Below, piece by piece: positions 1 through 9,203 of a stretch of 42,708 nucleotides of DNA. Every line of letters begins with the position of its first letter. Position 1 is the stretch's first letter. A model generated the notes under the pieces. It had not been told where the DNA came from and did no database searches. It saw nothing but the letters and a program-made list of their open reading frames with translations. Location of the stretch: positions 1 to 42,708 of the forward strand of contig NZ_JFAQ01000075.1 in the NCBI RefSeq assembly GCF_001304695.1. Reading direction: 5' to 3'. Made by a program: the position numbers and the translations under genes. The stretch is from Xanthomonas axonopodis (GTDB taxonomy: Bacteria > Pseudomonadota > Gammaproteobacteria > Xanthomonadales > Xanthomonadaceae).

Positions 1-291
1 AGGCCTCCCAACAGAGGCCTCGATCACCGGGATTGCCCTGAATGGGCAAAGCGATCTACGCGCCCCATCGTCTATGTGCATCCAACCTCCCGCGAAACGC
101 GGGAACGGGGCTTGATCAGCGTTGCCTTAGTTCCGGTTTTGAATGCAACTGGGCAGATCACGGCCGTGCGCTTTGTGTTTCCGCCCTATCAGGTTGGTCC
201 GTACTCGGATGGCACGCAGATGGCAGAGGTCGCTGCCTCCACGTTATTGCCTTCGGTCGCACCGGAATATGTACATCTCTTCGCGCGCTGA
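1..291 (+). CDS. C-terminal part of a DUF3298 (RsiV-like) domain protein, cut by the window edge
   Basis: The frame is open from base 1 to the TGA ending at 291. The last 60 or so residues look like the end of a DUF3298 domain: a strand ending in FVFPPYQVGPYSDGT followed by a short helical end. Such domains occur in periplasmic or lipoprotein proteins and in RsiV-type anti-sigma factors. The first ~23 residues are Arg/Pro rich and do not resemble the family, so the true gene may begin outside the window or be disrupted near the edge. No function is assigned beyond the domain. A MarR regulator starts 66 bp downstream on the same strand. Confidence 0.55.
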   Translation, partial: RPPNRGLDHRDCPEWAKRSTRPIVYVHPTSRETRERGLISVALVPVLNATGQITAVRFVFPPYQVGPYSDGTQMAEVAASTLLPSVAPEYVHLFAR

Positions 292-357
292 GGTGTCGCA
301 TCGCGCACGATGTGATGGAATGGCCCGGCCATTCAGCAACCTACTCCAACGGGTGAT

Positions 358-858
358 ATGAGTAGCTTCGACTCAACCGCAAGTCGCGTGGACCACACCT
401 GCGTGCGTTATCCGGCCTTCCCGCGGGAGCCGGCAATATTGGTGAGACTGATCAAGCATCTCTACAAGCGCCTGCATACGATCGGGTGCGTGCGGCTCAA
501 GCCTTATGGCATCAGTCCGCCGGAATACGAGATCTTGATGATGCTCTATGGCACGCCGGAGCAGTCGATCACCCCTACCGAGGTGGCCGAAGCCGCCAGC
601 GAAAAGCCAGCCAACATCACCCGGCTCACCGATCAGCTGTGCGAGAAAGGCCTGATCGCGCGCACCAGCAGCCCCGAAGATCGGCGCAAGATCGTCCTGA
701 CGCTGCAGCCTGCAGGCTCGGCCTTGATCGAGCGCCTGTTGCCCGAGGCCTGCACGCTGTTGCATGCGCAGACCGCCAGCATGAGCGAGGCCGAGCAGCT
801 ACGTTTGGAGAAGCTACTGAAAAAGCTCCTGGATGGCGTGGACGCGGTGGAACTCTAA
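358..858 (+). CDS. MarR-family transcriptional regulator
   Basis: A 166-residue protein of usual MarR length. Residues ~55-125 form the winged helix-turn-helix: a helix pair with ITPTEVAEAA and KPANITRLTDQLCEKGLI, then the wing SPEDRRKIVLTL. Flanking helices would form the dimer interface. MarR proteins are dimeric cytoplasmic repressors or activators, often relieved by phenolic compounds or oxidants, and usually control adjacent genes. Here the neighbour on the right (dcp) is convergent and no transporter is beside it, so the target is unclear. The segment before ~residue 25 is poorly conserved in appearance, and the ATG at 358 lacks a strong Shine-Dalgarno, so the start could lie a little further in. 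Confidence 0.88.
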   Translation: MSSFDSTASRVDHTCVRYPAFPREPAILVRLIKHLYKRLHTIGCVRLKPYGISPPEYEILMMLYGTPEQSITPTEVAEAASEKPANITRLTDQLCEKGLIARTSSPEDRRKIVLTLQPAGSALIERLLPEACTLLHAQTASMSEAEQLRLEKLLKKLLDGVDAVEL

Positions 859-901
859 GGACCGCGTTGCGCGTGCTCTAAGGCGCTGCAAGCACAGCAG
901 C

Positions 902-932
902 AAAAAAGCCGCCCTGATCGCTCGGGGGCGGC
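902..932 (-). terminator. Rho-independent terminator downstream of dcp
   Basis: GCCGCCC (908-914) pairs with GGGCGGC (926-932). On the minus strand the stem is followed by a run of six T (902-907 on plus are A). It lies about 160 bp past the dcp stop and reads only in the minus direction, so it fits dcp rather than the convergent MarR gene. Confidence 0.7.
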
Positions 933-1090
933 GTTGTCATCTCATCGGTTCTCGAACAAGGACTTGCCGATACCATTGCGAGCAGTTGGATGTCTCGTTT
1001 GGTGTCCGAGATCGGCATGCCCGCATGGGACATGCCGATCCTGGAGCCAAGCACGCGGCCTGATGACCGCGCGCGGATCGTACAGCCGAT

Positions 1091-3289
1091 TTACGGCTTG
1101 GACTGCGCCGCTTCCGGAGTGGCACCATCGCCGCCTCGCGCACTGAGACCGCGCTTTTCGAGCAACGGCTCGATCTGCGGCGCATGCCCGGCAAAGTTCT
1201 GGAACAGCTCCATCGCATCCACGCTACCGCCGCGCGAAAGCAGGGTCTTGCGGAAGCGGTCGCCATCGGCGCGGCTCAGGCCACCGTGCTGCTTGAACCA
1301 CTGCTGGGTATTGGCGTCCAGTACTTCGGACCAGATGTAGGCGTAGTAGCCTGCCGCGTAACCGCCCATGATGTGGCTGAAATACGGGGTCTTGTAGCGC
1401 GGCGGCACCGGTGCATAGGCAATGCCATCCTGCTGCAGCGCCTTGGCCTCGAATGCCATCACGCCGGCGGCGTCCGGCACCTGGCTGGCGCTGACCTGGT
1501 GCCAGTTCTGATCCAGCATCGCCGCACCCAGGTACTCGGTGGTGGCAAAGCCCTGGTTGAACTTGGAGGCGGCAATCACCTTGTCCAGCAGCGCCTGCGG
1601 CATCGGGGTGCCGTTCTGATAATGCTTGGCGTAGTTCTTCAGGATGGACGGCTCGTCGGGCCACATCTCGTTGACCTGCGAGGGGAACTCGACGAAGTCG
1701 CGCGGCACGCTGGTGCCGGAGAAATAAGGGTATTTGACGTCGGAGAACATGCCGTGCAGCGCATGCCCGAACTCATGGAACATGGTGGTCACTTCGTCCC
1801 AGGTCAGCAGCGTCGGCTGGCCGGCCGGCGGCTTGGGAATGTTGAGGTGATTGGCCACCACCGGCCTGAAGCCGGTCAGCGCCGACTGCGACACATAGGA
1901 ATTCATCCATGCGCCACCGCGCTTGGATTCGCGCGCATACATGTCGGCAATGAAGATCGCCAGCTGCTTGCCGTCCGCGTCGAACACGTCATAGACAGTG
2001 ATGTCGTCGCGGTAGGTCGGCAGGTCGCTGCGCTGTTTGAAGGTCAGGCCGTATTCCTGGTTGGCCGTATAGAACACGCCGTTTTCCAGCACGTTCTTCA
2101 GTTCGAAGTACGCCTTGAGCTGGGATTCGTCGAAGTTGTATTTGGCCTGGCGTACCTTCTCGCTGTAGTAGGCCCAATCCCAGGCTTCCAGCTTGAAGGT
2201 CGGCTTGCGCGCGGCCTTTTGCTCCTTGTCGATCATCGCCTGCAGATCGGCGGCTTCGCGCTTGGCGTTGGCTACCGCGGCCGGTGCCAGTTTGCCCAGC
2301 ATCGCGTTGACCGCTTCAGGCGTCTTGGCGGTCTGGTTTTCCAGCGAGTAGGCGGCATAGTTGGGGAAGCCCAGCAGCTTGGCCTTGTCGGCACGCAGCT
2401 TCATGATGCGCGAGACCAGCGCGGTGTTGTCGTACTGGCCGCCGTGGCTGCCGCGCGACACCGAGGCCTCGTAGATCTTCTTGCGCAGCTCGCGATTTTT
2501 CAGCTGGGTCAGTGGCGGCTGGCCGGTCGTGTTGAGCAGTGCAATGACGTACTTGCCATCGAGTTTGCGCGCCTTGGCGGCTTCGGCGGCAGCGGCAATC
2601 TGCTTCTGCGACAAACCGTCCAGTTGCTTGACGTCATCCACGACCACAGCGGCGGCATTCACTTCGGCCAGCACGTTCTGGCTGAAGGTGGTGCCCAGGT
2701 TGGCCAGCTCGGCATTCATCGCCTTGAGCGTGGTCTTGTCGGCGTCGGAGAGCTTGGCGCCGTCGCGCACGAAATCGCTATAGTACTTCTCGACCATGCG
2801 CACGCCCTGCGCATCCAGCCCCCGCTTGGCGCGTTGGTCGTACAGGCTCTGGATGCGTGCAAACAGCTTGCTGTTGAGCGAAATGGCATCGCGGTGCGCT
2901 GCGAACTTCGCCGAATAGTCGGCCTGCAGTTTCTTGCGCGCGTCGTTGGTGTCGGCACCGACCAGGTTGAAGAACACCGTGGTGGCGCGGTCGAGCGTGG
3001 CGCCGCTCTTTTCCAGCGCGATGATGGTGTTGTCGAAGCTGGGCTTGGCCTTCTGGTTTGCGATTTTTTCCACTTCCTTCAACTGCTCGGCCATGCCGGC
3101 ATCGAAGGCAGGTGCGAAATCGCTGTCTTTGATCTTGTCGAACTGCGGGTAATGCAGTGGCAGCGTGCTGTCGGCAAAGAACGGGTTGGCCTGGGTGGCT
3201 GCCTGCGTGGCGGCGGGTGCGGCGATGCTGTAGGACGGCATGGCAAGTCCCAGGGAGGCGGCTAGGGCAAAAGCGAGACGGGTGGTCAA
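1091..3289 (-). CDS. dcp: Peptidyl-dipeptidase Dcp (M3 metallopeptidase), exported
   Basis: A zinc peptidase of the M3 family (thimet oligopeptidase fold) that removes C-terminal dipeptides from short peptides. The zinc motif HEFGH lies at about residues 505-509, with the third ligand Glu expected in the segment PRDFVEFPSQVNE ~30 residues on. Starting at the TTG at 3289 gives 732 residues, close to family length, with a GGAG 8 bases upstream and a clear signal peptide (TTRLAFALAASLGLAMPS, then Ala rich), so it should act in the periplasm. The reading frame stays open 300 bp further upstream, but that extension is Arg/Ser rich and lacks the export signal. The gene is divergent from glutathione peroxidase and ends before a minus-strand terminator at 902-932. 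Confidence 0.93.
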   Translation of the reverse strand: MTTRLAFALAASLGLAMPSYSIAAPAATQAATQANPFFADSTLPLHYPQFDKIKDSDFAPAFDAGMAEQLKEVEKIANQKAKPSFDNTIIALEKSGATLDRATTVFFNLVGADTNDARKKLQADYSAKFAAHRDAISLNSKLFARIQSLYDQRAKRGLDAQGVRMVEKYYSDFVRDGAKLSDADKTTLKAMNAELANLGTTFSQNVLAEVNAAAVVVDDVKQLDGLSQKQIAAAAEAAKARKLDGKYVIALLNTTGQPPLTQLKNRELRKKIYEASVSRGSHGGQYDNTALVSRIMKLRADKAKLLGFPNYAAYSLENQTAKTPEAVNAMLGKLAPAAVANAKREAADLQAMIDKEQKAARKPTFKLEAWDWAYYSEKVRQAKYNFDESQLKAYFELKNVLENGVFYTANQEYGLTFKQRSDLPTYRDDITVYDVFDADGKQLAIFIADMYARESKRGGAWMNSYVSQSALTGFRPVVANHLNIPKPPAGQPTLLTWDEVTTMFHEFGHALHGMFSDVKYPYFSGTSVPRDFVEFPSQVNEMWPDEPSILKNYAKHYQNGTPMPQALLDKVIAASKFNQGFATTEYLGAAMLDQNWHQVSASQVPDAAGVMAFEAKALQQDGIAYAPVPPRYKTPYFSHIMGGYAAGYYAYIWSEVLDANTQQWFKQHGGLSRADGDRFRKTLLSRGGSVDAMELFQNFAGHAPQIEPLLEKRGLSARGGDGATPEAAQSKP

Positions 3290-3661
3290 GAGGGTTGCTC
3301 CAAAGTGCGAACCGAGGCTAACCCAGCCAGTCGGGACAGGCGTGTGACAAAAGGCATGGCTGCCAAGCCAATGCAACGCAATCAGACGGGCACGACCGTT
3401 GCTCGCGGTGCGAGCGCAGGAGCCGATGCAAGCGGAGTAGTATCCGCCGCCGGACGCGTGCCCGTTGTACTCCGTGGCAGGCCCGAGCTGGCTGTCTTCG
3501 AGCGGCCTTGGCGAGCTGCCGGGCCATCTGCTTGATGATCCCGGGCTGTCGCGCGGGAGGCGATCTGCCGCACGATTGCCCCTCTGCAATCTTTTTCCGC
3601 TGCGTGGCCGCCGTGCAGGCGACTACGTTACGCTGCCCGTCTCGCACACTGCAGGGCAACC

Positions 3662-4147
3662 ATGAGCGACATCTCCACCTTCGCCTTTACCGACCTGGAA
3701 GGTCGCACCCAGTCGATGCGCGATTACGCCGGCAAAGTCCTGCTGGTGGTCAATGTGGCCTCCAAGTGCGGGTTTACGCCGCAATACGCGGGGCTGCAGG
3801 CGCTGTGGCAGCGTTATCGCGAACGTGGGCTGGTGGTGATCGGCTTTCCATGCGATCAGTTCGGGCATCAGGAGCCGGGCGATGCGGCGCAGATCCGCCA
3901 GTTCTGCTCGCTCGACTACGCGGTGGATTTTCTGCTGGCAGCAAAGATCGAGGTCAACGGCAACGGCGCGCATCCGCTGTGGCAATGGCTCAAGCACGAA
4001 CAACGCGGCGTGCTAGGGTCCGAAGCGATCAAGTGGAACTTCACCAAGTTCCTGATCGGCCGCGATGGGCGCGTGCTGGAACGTTATGCGCCCACCACCA
4101 AGCCGGAAGCGTTGGCTGCCGACATCGAGCGCGCGCTGGGCGCTTGA
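3662..4147 (+). CDS. gpx: Glutathione peroxidase family protein
   Basis: A 161-residue thiol peroxidase of the glutathione peroxidase fold, reducing hydrogen peroxide or organic hydroperoxides with glutathione or thioredoxin. Visible family blocks are NVASKCGFTPQY with the peroxidatic Cys at residue 36 (Cys, not selenocysteine), GFPCDQFGHQEPG with the conserved Gln, and KWNFTKFLI with the conserved Trp/Asn. There is no signal peptide, so it is cytoplasmic. It stands alone: dcp is divergent upstream and fpr is convergent downstream. The ATG at 3662 has a weak AGGGC Shine-Dalgarno. Confidence 0.95.
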   Translation: MSDISTFAFTDLEGRTQSMRDYAGKVLLVVNVASKCGFTPQYAGLQALWQRYRERGLVVIGFPCDQFGHQEPGDAAQIRQFCSLDYAVDFLLAAKIEVNGNGAHPLWQWLKHEQRGVLGSEAIKWNFTKFLIGRDGRVLERYAPTTKPEALAADIERALGA

Positions 4148-4226
4148 TCCGGCGGGGCACGGTACTCAACCCGTAGGAGCGCGCCCGGGTGTGCTCATAC
4201 GACATCAGGTTCTTCAGATGAAACGC

Positions 4227-4257
4227 TGCGCCGCGCGGGTCTTTCATGCGCGGCGCA
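4227..4257 (-). terminator. Hairpin after fpr, terminator-like
   Basis: A perfect 10-bp stem, TGCGCCGCGC (4227-4236) with GCGCGGCGCA (4248-4257), begins immediately after the fpr stop codon. On the minus strand it is followed only by GCGTTTCAT, a weak T tract. Probably an inefficient or bidirectional terminator between fpr and gpx. Confidence 0.45.
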
Positions 4258-5037
4258 TCACTTTTCGACGAACGCACGCTCGAACACGTAATGCCCCGGC
4301 GTGCCGATGCGCGGGGAGGTCTGGAAACCGCGGCTATCGAGCAGGGTGCGCAGGTCGCCCAGCATCTGCGGGCTGCCGCAGATCATGAAGCGGTCGTTGG
4401 CCGGATCCAGGGTCGGCAACCCGAGCGTCTGCTGCATGCGGCCATCAGCCATCATCTCGGTCAAACGGCCTTGATTGGCGAAGGCTTCGCGCGTGACCGC
4501 CGGGTAATACAGCAATTTTTCGCGCAGCAGGTCGCCGAGGAATTCGTGCTGCGGCAACTCGCGTTCGAAGTAATCCCGGTAGGCCAGATCCTGCACGAAG
4601 CGCACGCCCTGGGTGAGGATCACCTTGTCGAAACGCTCGTAGGTTTCCGGGTCCTTGATGATCGATAACCACGGCGCCAGCCCAGTGCCGGTACCCAACA
4701 GATACAGGTTGCGCCCGGGGTGCAGGTCGCTGATCAGCAGCGTGCCGGTCGGTTTCTTGCCGACCAGCACCTTGTCGCCGGGCTGGATGTGCTGCAGCCG
4801 CGAGGTCAGCGGGCCGTCCGGCACCTTGATGCTGAAAAACTCCAGATGCTCTTCCCAATTGGCGCTGGCGATCGAATACGCACGCAGCAACGGACGCGTT
4901 TCGGTTTCCAGCCCGATCATCACGAACTGCCCGTTTTCGAAACGGAAGCCGGCATCGCGGGTCGTGGTGAAGCTGAAGTAGGCATCGGTCCAATGACGGA
5001 CCTCAAGCACCGTTTCGGCGCCAAAAGCGGAAGACAT
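4258..5037 (-). CDS. fpr: Ferredoxin--NADP+ reductase
   Basis: An FAD enzyme moving electrons between NADPH and ferredoxin or flavodoxin. From the ATG at 5037 it is 259 residues, the size of the bacterial Fpr subclass. The FAD-binding barrel contains RAYSIASANWEEHLEFF (flavin-contacting RxYS). The NADP domain shows LLGTGTGLAPWLSIIKD, then the CGSPQML segment. It ends with the short C-terminal tail HYVFERAFVEK typical of this subclass. An ATG three codons upstream (5046) is an alternative start; neither has a good Shine-Dalgarno. In pseudomonads and enterics fpr belongs to oxidative-stress regulons. The peroxidase gene next door suits this role, but the two are convergent rather than one operon. 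Confidence 0.95.
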   Translation of the reverse strand: MSSAFGAETVLEVRHWTDAYFSFTTTRDAGFRFENGQFVMIGLETETRPLLRAYSIASANWEEHLEFFSIKVPDGPLTSRLQHIQPGDKVLVGKKPTGTLLISDLHPGRNLYLLGTGTGLAPWLSIIKDPETYERFDKVILTQGVRFVQDLAYRDYFERELPQHEFLGDLLREKLLYYPAVTREAFANQGRLTEMMADGRMQQTLGLPTLDPANDRFMICGSPQMLGDLRTLLDSRGFQTSPRIGTPGHYVFERAFVEK

Positions 5038-5117
5038 ACCGGTCATGTCGTGGGAGGAGTACGCGCCAATTCTACCTCAAGCTGGCCAAATGAGATGAAC
5101 TCTCATTTGGGTGCAGG

Positions 5118-5141
5118 GATTCGGGAGTCGGGATTGGGGAT
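5118..5141. repeat. Short inverted partner of the heptamer array
   Basis: GGGATT/GGAGT-type units here are the reverse complement of the AATCCC units at 5211-5266, so the two stretches could pair across a ~70-base loop. Copies are imperfect. Confidence 0.6.
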
Positions 5142-5210
5142 TTGCAAGAGCAGATCCTGGGTCTTGGACGTGCCGGGCTCGCGGATGAACCGGCAGCTCT
5201 TACCAATGCC

Positions 5211-5266
5211 GAATCCCCAATCCCCAATCCCCAATCCCGAATCCCGAATCCCGAATCCCGAATCCC
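5211..5266. repeat. Tandem heptamer repeat (S-AATCCC) x 8
   Basis: Eight contiguous 7-base units: one GAATCCC, three CAATCCC, then four GAATCCC, ending 4 bases before the stop codon of the ABC transporter gene read on the minus strand. The unit length is not a multiple of three, but the array lies just outside the coding sequence. Heptamer arrays of this kind occur in xanthomonads and are prone to copy-number change. Confidence 0.9.
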
Positions 5267-5270
5267 GGCC

Positions 5271-7151
5271 TCACCGATACCCCGTCGCCTGCAATTCGAA
5301 CAATTCCGCATATCGCCCGCCCTGCGCCATCAGCTCGTCGTGGGTGCCGTTGGCCTCGATGCGGCCTGCGGCCAGCACCAGGATGCGGTCGGCCATGCGC
5401 ACGCTGGAGAAGCGGTGCGAGATCAGCACGGCGGTGCGGTTGTCCGACAATTCCTTGAAGCGCTGGAACACCTCGAATTCGCTGCGCGCATCCAGCGCGG
5501 CGGTGGGTTCGTCCAGGATCATCAGCTGCGCATCGCGCATGTAGGCGCGGGCGATGGCGATCTTCTGCCATTGCCCGCCGGACAGATCCACGCTGTTCTT
5601 GAAGCGCCGCCCGATCAGCTGGTTGTAGCCGTCGGGCAGGCTGTCGATCAGCTCGCCCGCCATCGCGCGTTGTGCGGCGGCGCGGATGCGCGGCGTATCG
5701 TCCATCGCGTCCACCTGGCCGACGCCGATGTTTTCGCCAACGCTCAGGTGATAGCGCACGAAGTCCTGGAAAATCACGCCCAGATTGGCGCGCAGGTCGT
5801 CCAGATCGTAGTCGCGCAGATCGTGGCCATCGAGCAGGATGCGCCCTTCGTCGGGGTCGTAGAGCCGTGCCAGCAGCTTGACCAGGGTGGTCTTGCCGGC
5901 GCCGTTTTCGCCCACCAGCGCCAGCACTTCGCCAGCGCGCAATTCGAAATCCAGATGCCGCACCGTCCACTGTTCCGCGTCCGGGTAGCGGAAGCCGACG
6001 TCTTCGAACACGAAGCCCTGGCGGATCGGGCGCGGCACCGGCAGTGCGTTCGGGCGCGAGCGGATTTCCGGCACGATGTTGAAGAACGAATACAGATCGT
6101 CCAGATATAGCGCCTGGCCTGCAACCTGCGAAAAGCCGATCAGCAAGCCTTCCAGCAACTGCCGCAGGTGCAGGAAACTGCCGGCCAGAAAGGTCAGGTC
6201 GCCGATGCTGAAGTCGCCGCGCACCGTGCGCCAGGCGATGTAGCCGTAGGCCATGTAGTAACCCAAGGTGCCGAGCGCGGCCAGCAGCGCGCCCCACATC
6301 GCGCGCTTGCGTGCCAGCGCTCGGTTGGCCTGGAAGAACTTGTCGGCCAGCCGGCGGTAGCGCGCGATCAGGAAGCGGTGCAGGTTGAGGATTTTGACTT
6401 CCTTGGCCGTCTCCACGCTGGCGCCGACCTGGCGCAGGTAATCGAGCTGGCGCCGCTCCGGCGTCCACTGGAAATTGAGCGAATAACCAAGCGCATTGAA
6501 GTGCGCCTCGCCGATGAAGGCCGGAATCAGCGCGACCGCCAGCAGCACGATCAACCACGGTGCATAGACCACCAGGCCAACCGCCAGGCTGACCACGGTA
6601 ATGGCGTCCTGCGCCTGGCCGAACAGCTGGCTCATCAGGTTCATGCGGTTCATGGTCTGGCGTCGCGCGCGATCCAGCTTGTCCTGCCGGTCCGGGTCTT
6701 CGAAATCCTCCAGATCCAGCTGTGCGGCATGTTCCATCAGCCGCACGCTGGCGGCGTTGTTGAACAATTCCGACAGCAGCGCATCGGCGTAGCCGACCAG
6801 CCGGCCGAGCAGGTCCGAGCCGATCGCCAGCGCCAGTTCCAGCGCCAGCAATTCCAGCAGCCGGTTCAGGCGGCCGCTGCCCAGGGCCTGCGCGAACGAG
6901 TCGAATGCCTGCGGTTGGCCGACCAGGTGGATCGCCTCGTCGATGATCAATTTGCCGATGTACAGCGTCGCCACCGGCATCAGCGCGCGCAGCACGCGCA
7001 AGCCGATGCTGCTGGCACTCAGCCAGCGGCTGGTCTGCCAGATCTGCTGCAGGAACGGCGGGAGATTGCGCAGCGCATCCAGGCGCTCGCGCAGGGTAGG
7101 GCCGGTACGGGGAGCGGCGGGCGCAGTGGCGCCGGAACGGGAAGCTGACAT
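5271..7151 (-). CDS. ABC exporter, fused membrane and ATPase domains
   Basis: A 626-residue type I half-transporter. The N-terminal ~340 residues form an ABC_membrane domain with about six hydrophobic helices (for example LIVLLAVALIPAFIGEAHF and WGALLAALGTLGYYMAYGY). The C-terminal ATPase has Walker A GENGAGKT at ~414-421, the signature LSGGQ at ~523, Walker B LMILDEP at ~541 and a switch His in LISHRF. It should work as a homodimer in the inner membrane; the substrate cannot be told. The ATG at 7151 was chosen because the upstream extension is Arg/Pro rich and not membrane-like. Single gene; the heptamer array directly follows its stop codon. Confidence 0.92.
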   Translation of the reverse strand: MSASRSGATAPAAPRTGPTLRERLDALRNLPPFLQQIWQTSRWLSASSIGLRVLRALMPVATLYIGKLIIDEAIHLVGQPQAFDSFAQALGSGRLNRLLELLALELALAIGSDLLGRLVGYADALLSELFNNAASVRLMEHAAQLDLEDFEDPDRQDKLDRARRQTMNRMNLMSQLFGQAQDAITVVSLAVGLVVYAPWLIVLLAVALIPAFIGEAHFNALGYSLNFQWTPERRQLDYLRQVGASVETAKEVKILNLHRFLIARYRRLADKFFQANRALARKRAMWGALLAALGTLGYYMAYGYIAWRTVRGDFSIGDLTFLAGSFLHLRQLLEGLLIGFSQVAGQALYLDDLYSFFNIVPEIRSRPNALPVPRPIRQGFVFEDVGFRYPDAEQWTVRHLDFELRAGEVLALVGENGAGKTTLVKLLARLYDPDEGRILLDGHDLRDYDLDDLRANLGVIFQDFVRYHLSVGENIGVGQVDAMDDTPRIRAAAQRAMAGELIDSLPDGYNQLIGRRFKNSVDLSGGQWQKIAIARAYMRDAQLMILDEPTAALDARSEFEVFQRFKELSDNRTAVLISHRFSSVRMADRILVLAAGRIEANGTHDELMAQGGRYAELFELQATGYR

Positions 7152-7448
7152 CGCGCTAGTGTGCCGCGCCCGGCGTGGGCGCGGGGTGTTGGGCCATCTA
7201 CACGGAAGAGGCAGGGCCCAGGCTGGCGCGTGCTCGCCGATCGGCACACAGGGCTCACCGCCAGCCGTTGCGCCGGCAGCGGTCGGCGGATTCCTCGCTT
7301 GCCATCGCCCCAGCAATATCGCAGCGCTGCGTCGACGATCGGCGAAAGACCGCATCGGTCAATCGCAGCGATAGACGTCGCGCCCGGACGCGCCTGCGGT
7401 TTGCTCTAAAATGCCTGGCTTGCACCCCCGCCAGCCGTAGAGCCAGCC

Positions 7449-8966
7449 GTGACCTCGATCAAACAGGAAGACCTCATCCAGTCCGTCGCCGATGCGCTGC
7501 AGTACATCAGCTACTACCACCCGGTCGACTACATCAAGAACCTGTCCGCCGCCTACGAGCGCGAAGAATCGCCGGCCGCCAAGGACGCCATTGCGCAGAT
7601 CCTGATCAACTCGCGCATGTGCGCCGAAGGCCACCGCCCGATCTGCCAGGACACCGGTATCGTCACCGTGTTCCTGGACATCGGCATGAACGTGCGCTGG
7701 GACGACGCCACCATGGGCGTGGAAGACATGGTCAACGAGGGCGTGCGCCGCGCCTACAACCACCCCGACAACAAGCTGCGTGCCAGCGTGCTGGCCGACC
7801 CGGCCGGCAAGCGCGCCAACACCCGCGACAACACGCCGGCAGTGGTCAACACCAAGATCGTGCCCGGCGACCATGTCGAGGTGATCGTCGCGGCCAAGGG
7901 CGGCGGTTCGGAGGCCAAGAGCAAGTTCGCGATGCTCAATCCGTCCGACTCCATCGTCGACTGGGTGCTCAAGACCGTGCCGACCATGGGCGCCGGCTGG
8001 TGCCCGCCGGGCATGCTGGGCATCGGCATCGGCGGCACCGCCGAGAAGGCGATGCTGCTGGCCAAGGAAGCCTTGATGGAGCCGATCGACATCGTCGACC
8101 TGCAGGCGCGCGGCGTCTCCAATCGGGTCGAGGAGCTGCGGCTTGAGCTGTACGAAAAGGTCAATGCGCTGGGCATCGGCGCGCAGGGTCTGGGTGGCCT
8201 GACCACCGTGCTGGACATCAAGGTCAAGGATTATCCGACCCATGCGGCCAACCTGCCGGTTGCCTTGATCCCCAATTGCGCCGCCACCCGCCACGCGCAT
8301 TTCACCCTGGACGGCAGCGGCCCGGTGATGCTGGACCCGCCGTCGCTGGAAGACTGGCCCAAGCTCACCTATAACCCGACCAATGCGCGCCGGGTGAACC
8401 TGGACACCATCAGCAAGGACGAAGTGGCCAGCTTCAAGCCGGGCGAGGTGATCCTGCTCAACGGCAAGCTGCTGACCGGCCGCGACGCTGCGCACAAGCG
8501 CATGATCGACATGCTCAACCGCGGCGAAACGCTGCCGGTGGACTTCACCAATCGCTTCATCTACTACGTCGGCCCGGTCGATCCGGTGCGCGACGAAGTG
8601 GTGGGCCCGGCCGGCCCGACCACCGCCACGCGCATGGACAAGTTCACCCGGCAGATGCTGGAACAGACCGGCCTGCTGGGCATGGTCGGCAAGTCCGAGC
8701 GGGGCGATGCGGCGATCGAGGCGATCCGCGACAACAAGGCCGTCTACCTGATGGCGGTCGGTGGTTCGGCGTATTTGGTGTCCAAGGCGATCAAGGCAGC
8801 GCGCGTGCTGGCGTTCGAGGATCTCGGCATGGAGGCGATCTACGAATTCGAGGTCAAGGACATGCCGGTGACGGTCGCGGTGGATTCCAGCGGCGAATCG
8901 GTGCACAAGACCGGCCCGCGGCAGTGGCAGTCGCGGATCGGCAAGATTCCGGTGGTGGTGGAGTAA
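7449..8966 (+). CDS. fumA: Fumarate hydratase, class I (iron-sulfur)
   Basis: Interconverts fumarate and L-malate in the TCA cycle using an oxygen-sensitive 4Fe-4S cluster. At 505 residues it is a single-chain enzyme with an N-terminal alpha domain and a C-terminal beta domain. Likely cluster ligands are Cys66 (CQDTG), Cys185 (GAGWCPPG) and Cys277 (NCAATRH); their spacing is close to that in E. coli FumA. The C-terminal domain contains LLTGRDAAHKRM and YYVGPVDP. The start is a GTG at 7449 with no good Shine-Dalgarno. The gene stands alone. The symbol is by family only; xanthomonad annotations use fumA or fumB variably. Confidence 0.95.
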   Translation: MTSIKQEDLIQSVADALQYISYYHPVDYIKNLSAAYEREESPAAKDAIAQILINSRMCAEGHRPICQDTGIVTVFLDIGMNVRWDDATMGVEDMVNEGVRRAYNHPDNKLRASVLADPAGKRANTRDNTPAVVNTKIVPGDHVEVIVAAKGGGSEAKSKFAMLNPSDSIVDWVLKTVPTMGAGWCPPGMLGIGIGGTAEKAMLLAKEALMEPIDIVDLQARGVSNRVEELRLELYEKVNALGIGAQGLGGLTTVLDIKVKDYPTHAANLPVALIPNCAATRHAHFTLDGSGPVMLDPPSLEDWPKLTYNPTNARRVNLDTISKDEVASFKPGEVILLNGKLLTGRDAAHKRMIDMLNRGETLPVDFTNRFIYYVGPVDPVRDEVVGPAGPTTATRMDKFTRQMLEQTGLLGMVGKSERGDAAIEAIRDNKAVYLMAVGGSAYLVSKAIKAARVLAFEDLGMEAIYEFEVKDMPVTVAVDSSGESVHKTGPRQWQSRIGKIPVVVE

Positions 8967-9203
8967 CTGCGGCGATCAAGCCGGCTGCACCGCCGTTGCG
9001 CAGGTGTGGCCGGTGCCTGTGGCGGTAGGGGCAATGCGCGCATGCGGCATCGTGTTGAGGTGTTGCGATGTCGTGCGCGCGCCTGTGCAGCGGTGATTGC
9101 CCCACACAGGTCTTCGACAGCCCCATAAAGCAGCGATACTGGCAGCGAGCCGCGCGGGCGTTGCCCGCCTTGCGCGCCTGTCCCGACCGATCCCGGAGCG
9201 CGC

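Noticed and set aside
1184-3265. A 693-codon open frame antisense to dcp
   Set aside because: It is produced by third-position GC bias opposite a real gene; its translation is low-complexity Gly/Val/Arg/His with no family likeness, while the opposite strand is a clear M3 peptidase.
5211-5266. The heptamer array as a CRISPR-like array
   Set aside because: Units are contiguous 7-mers without spacers and there are no cas genes.
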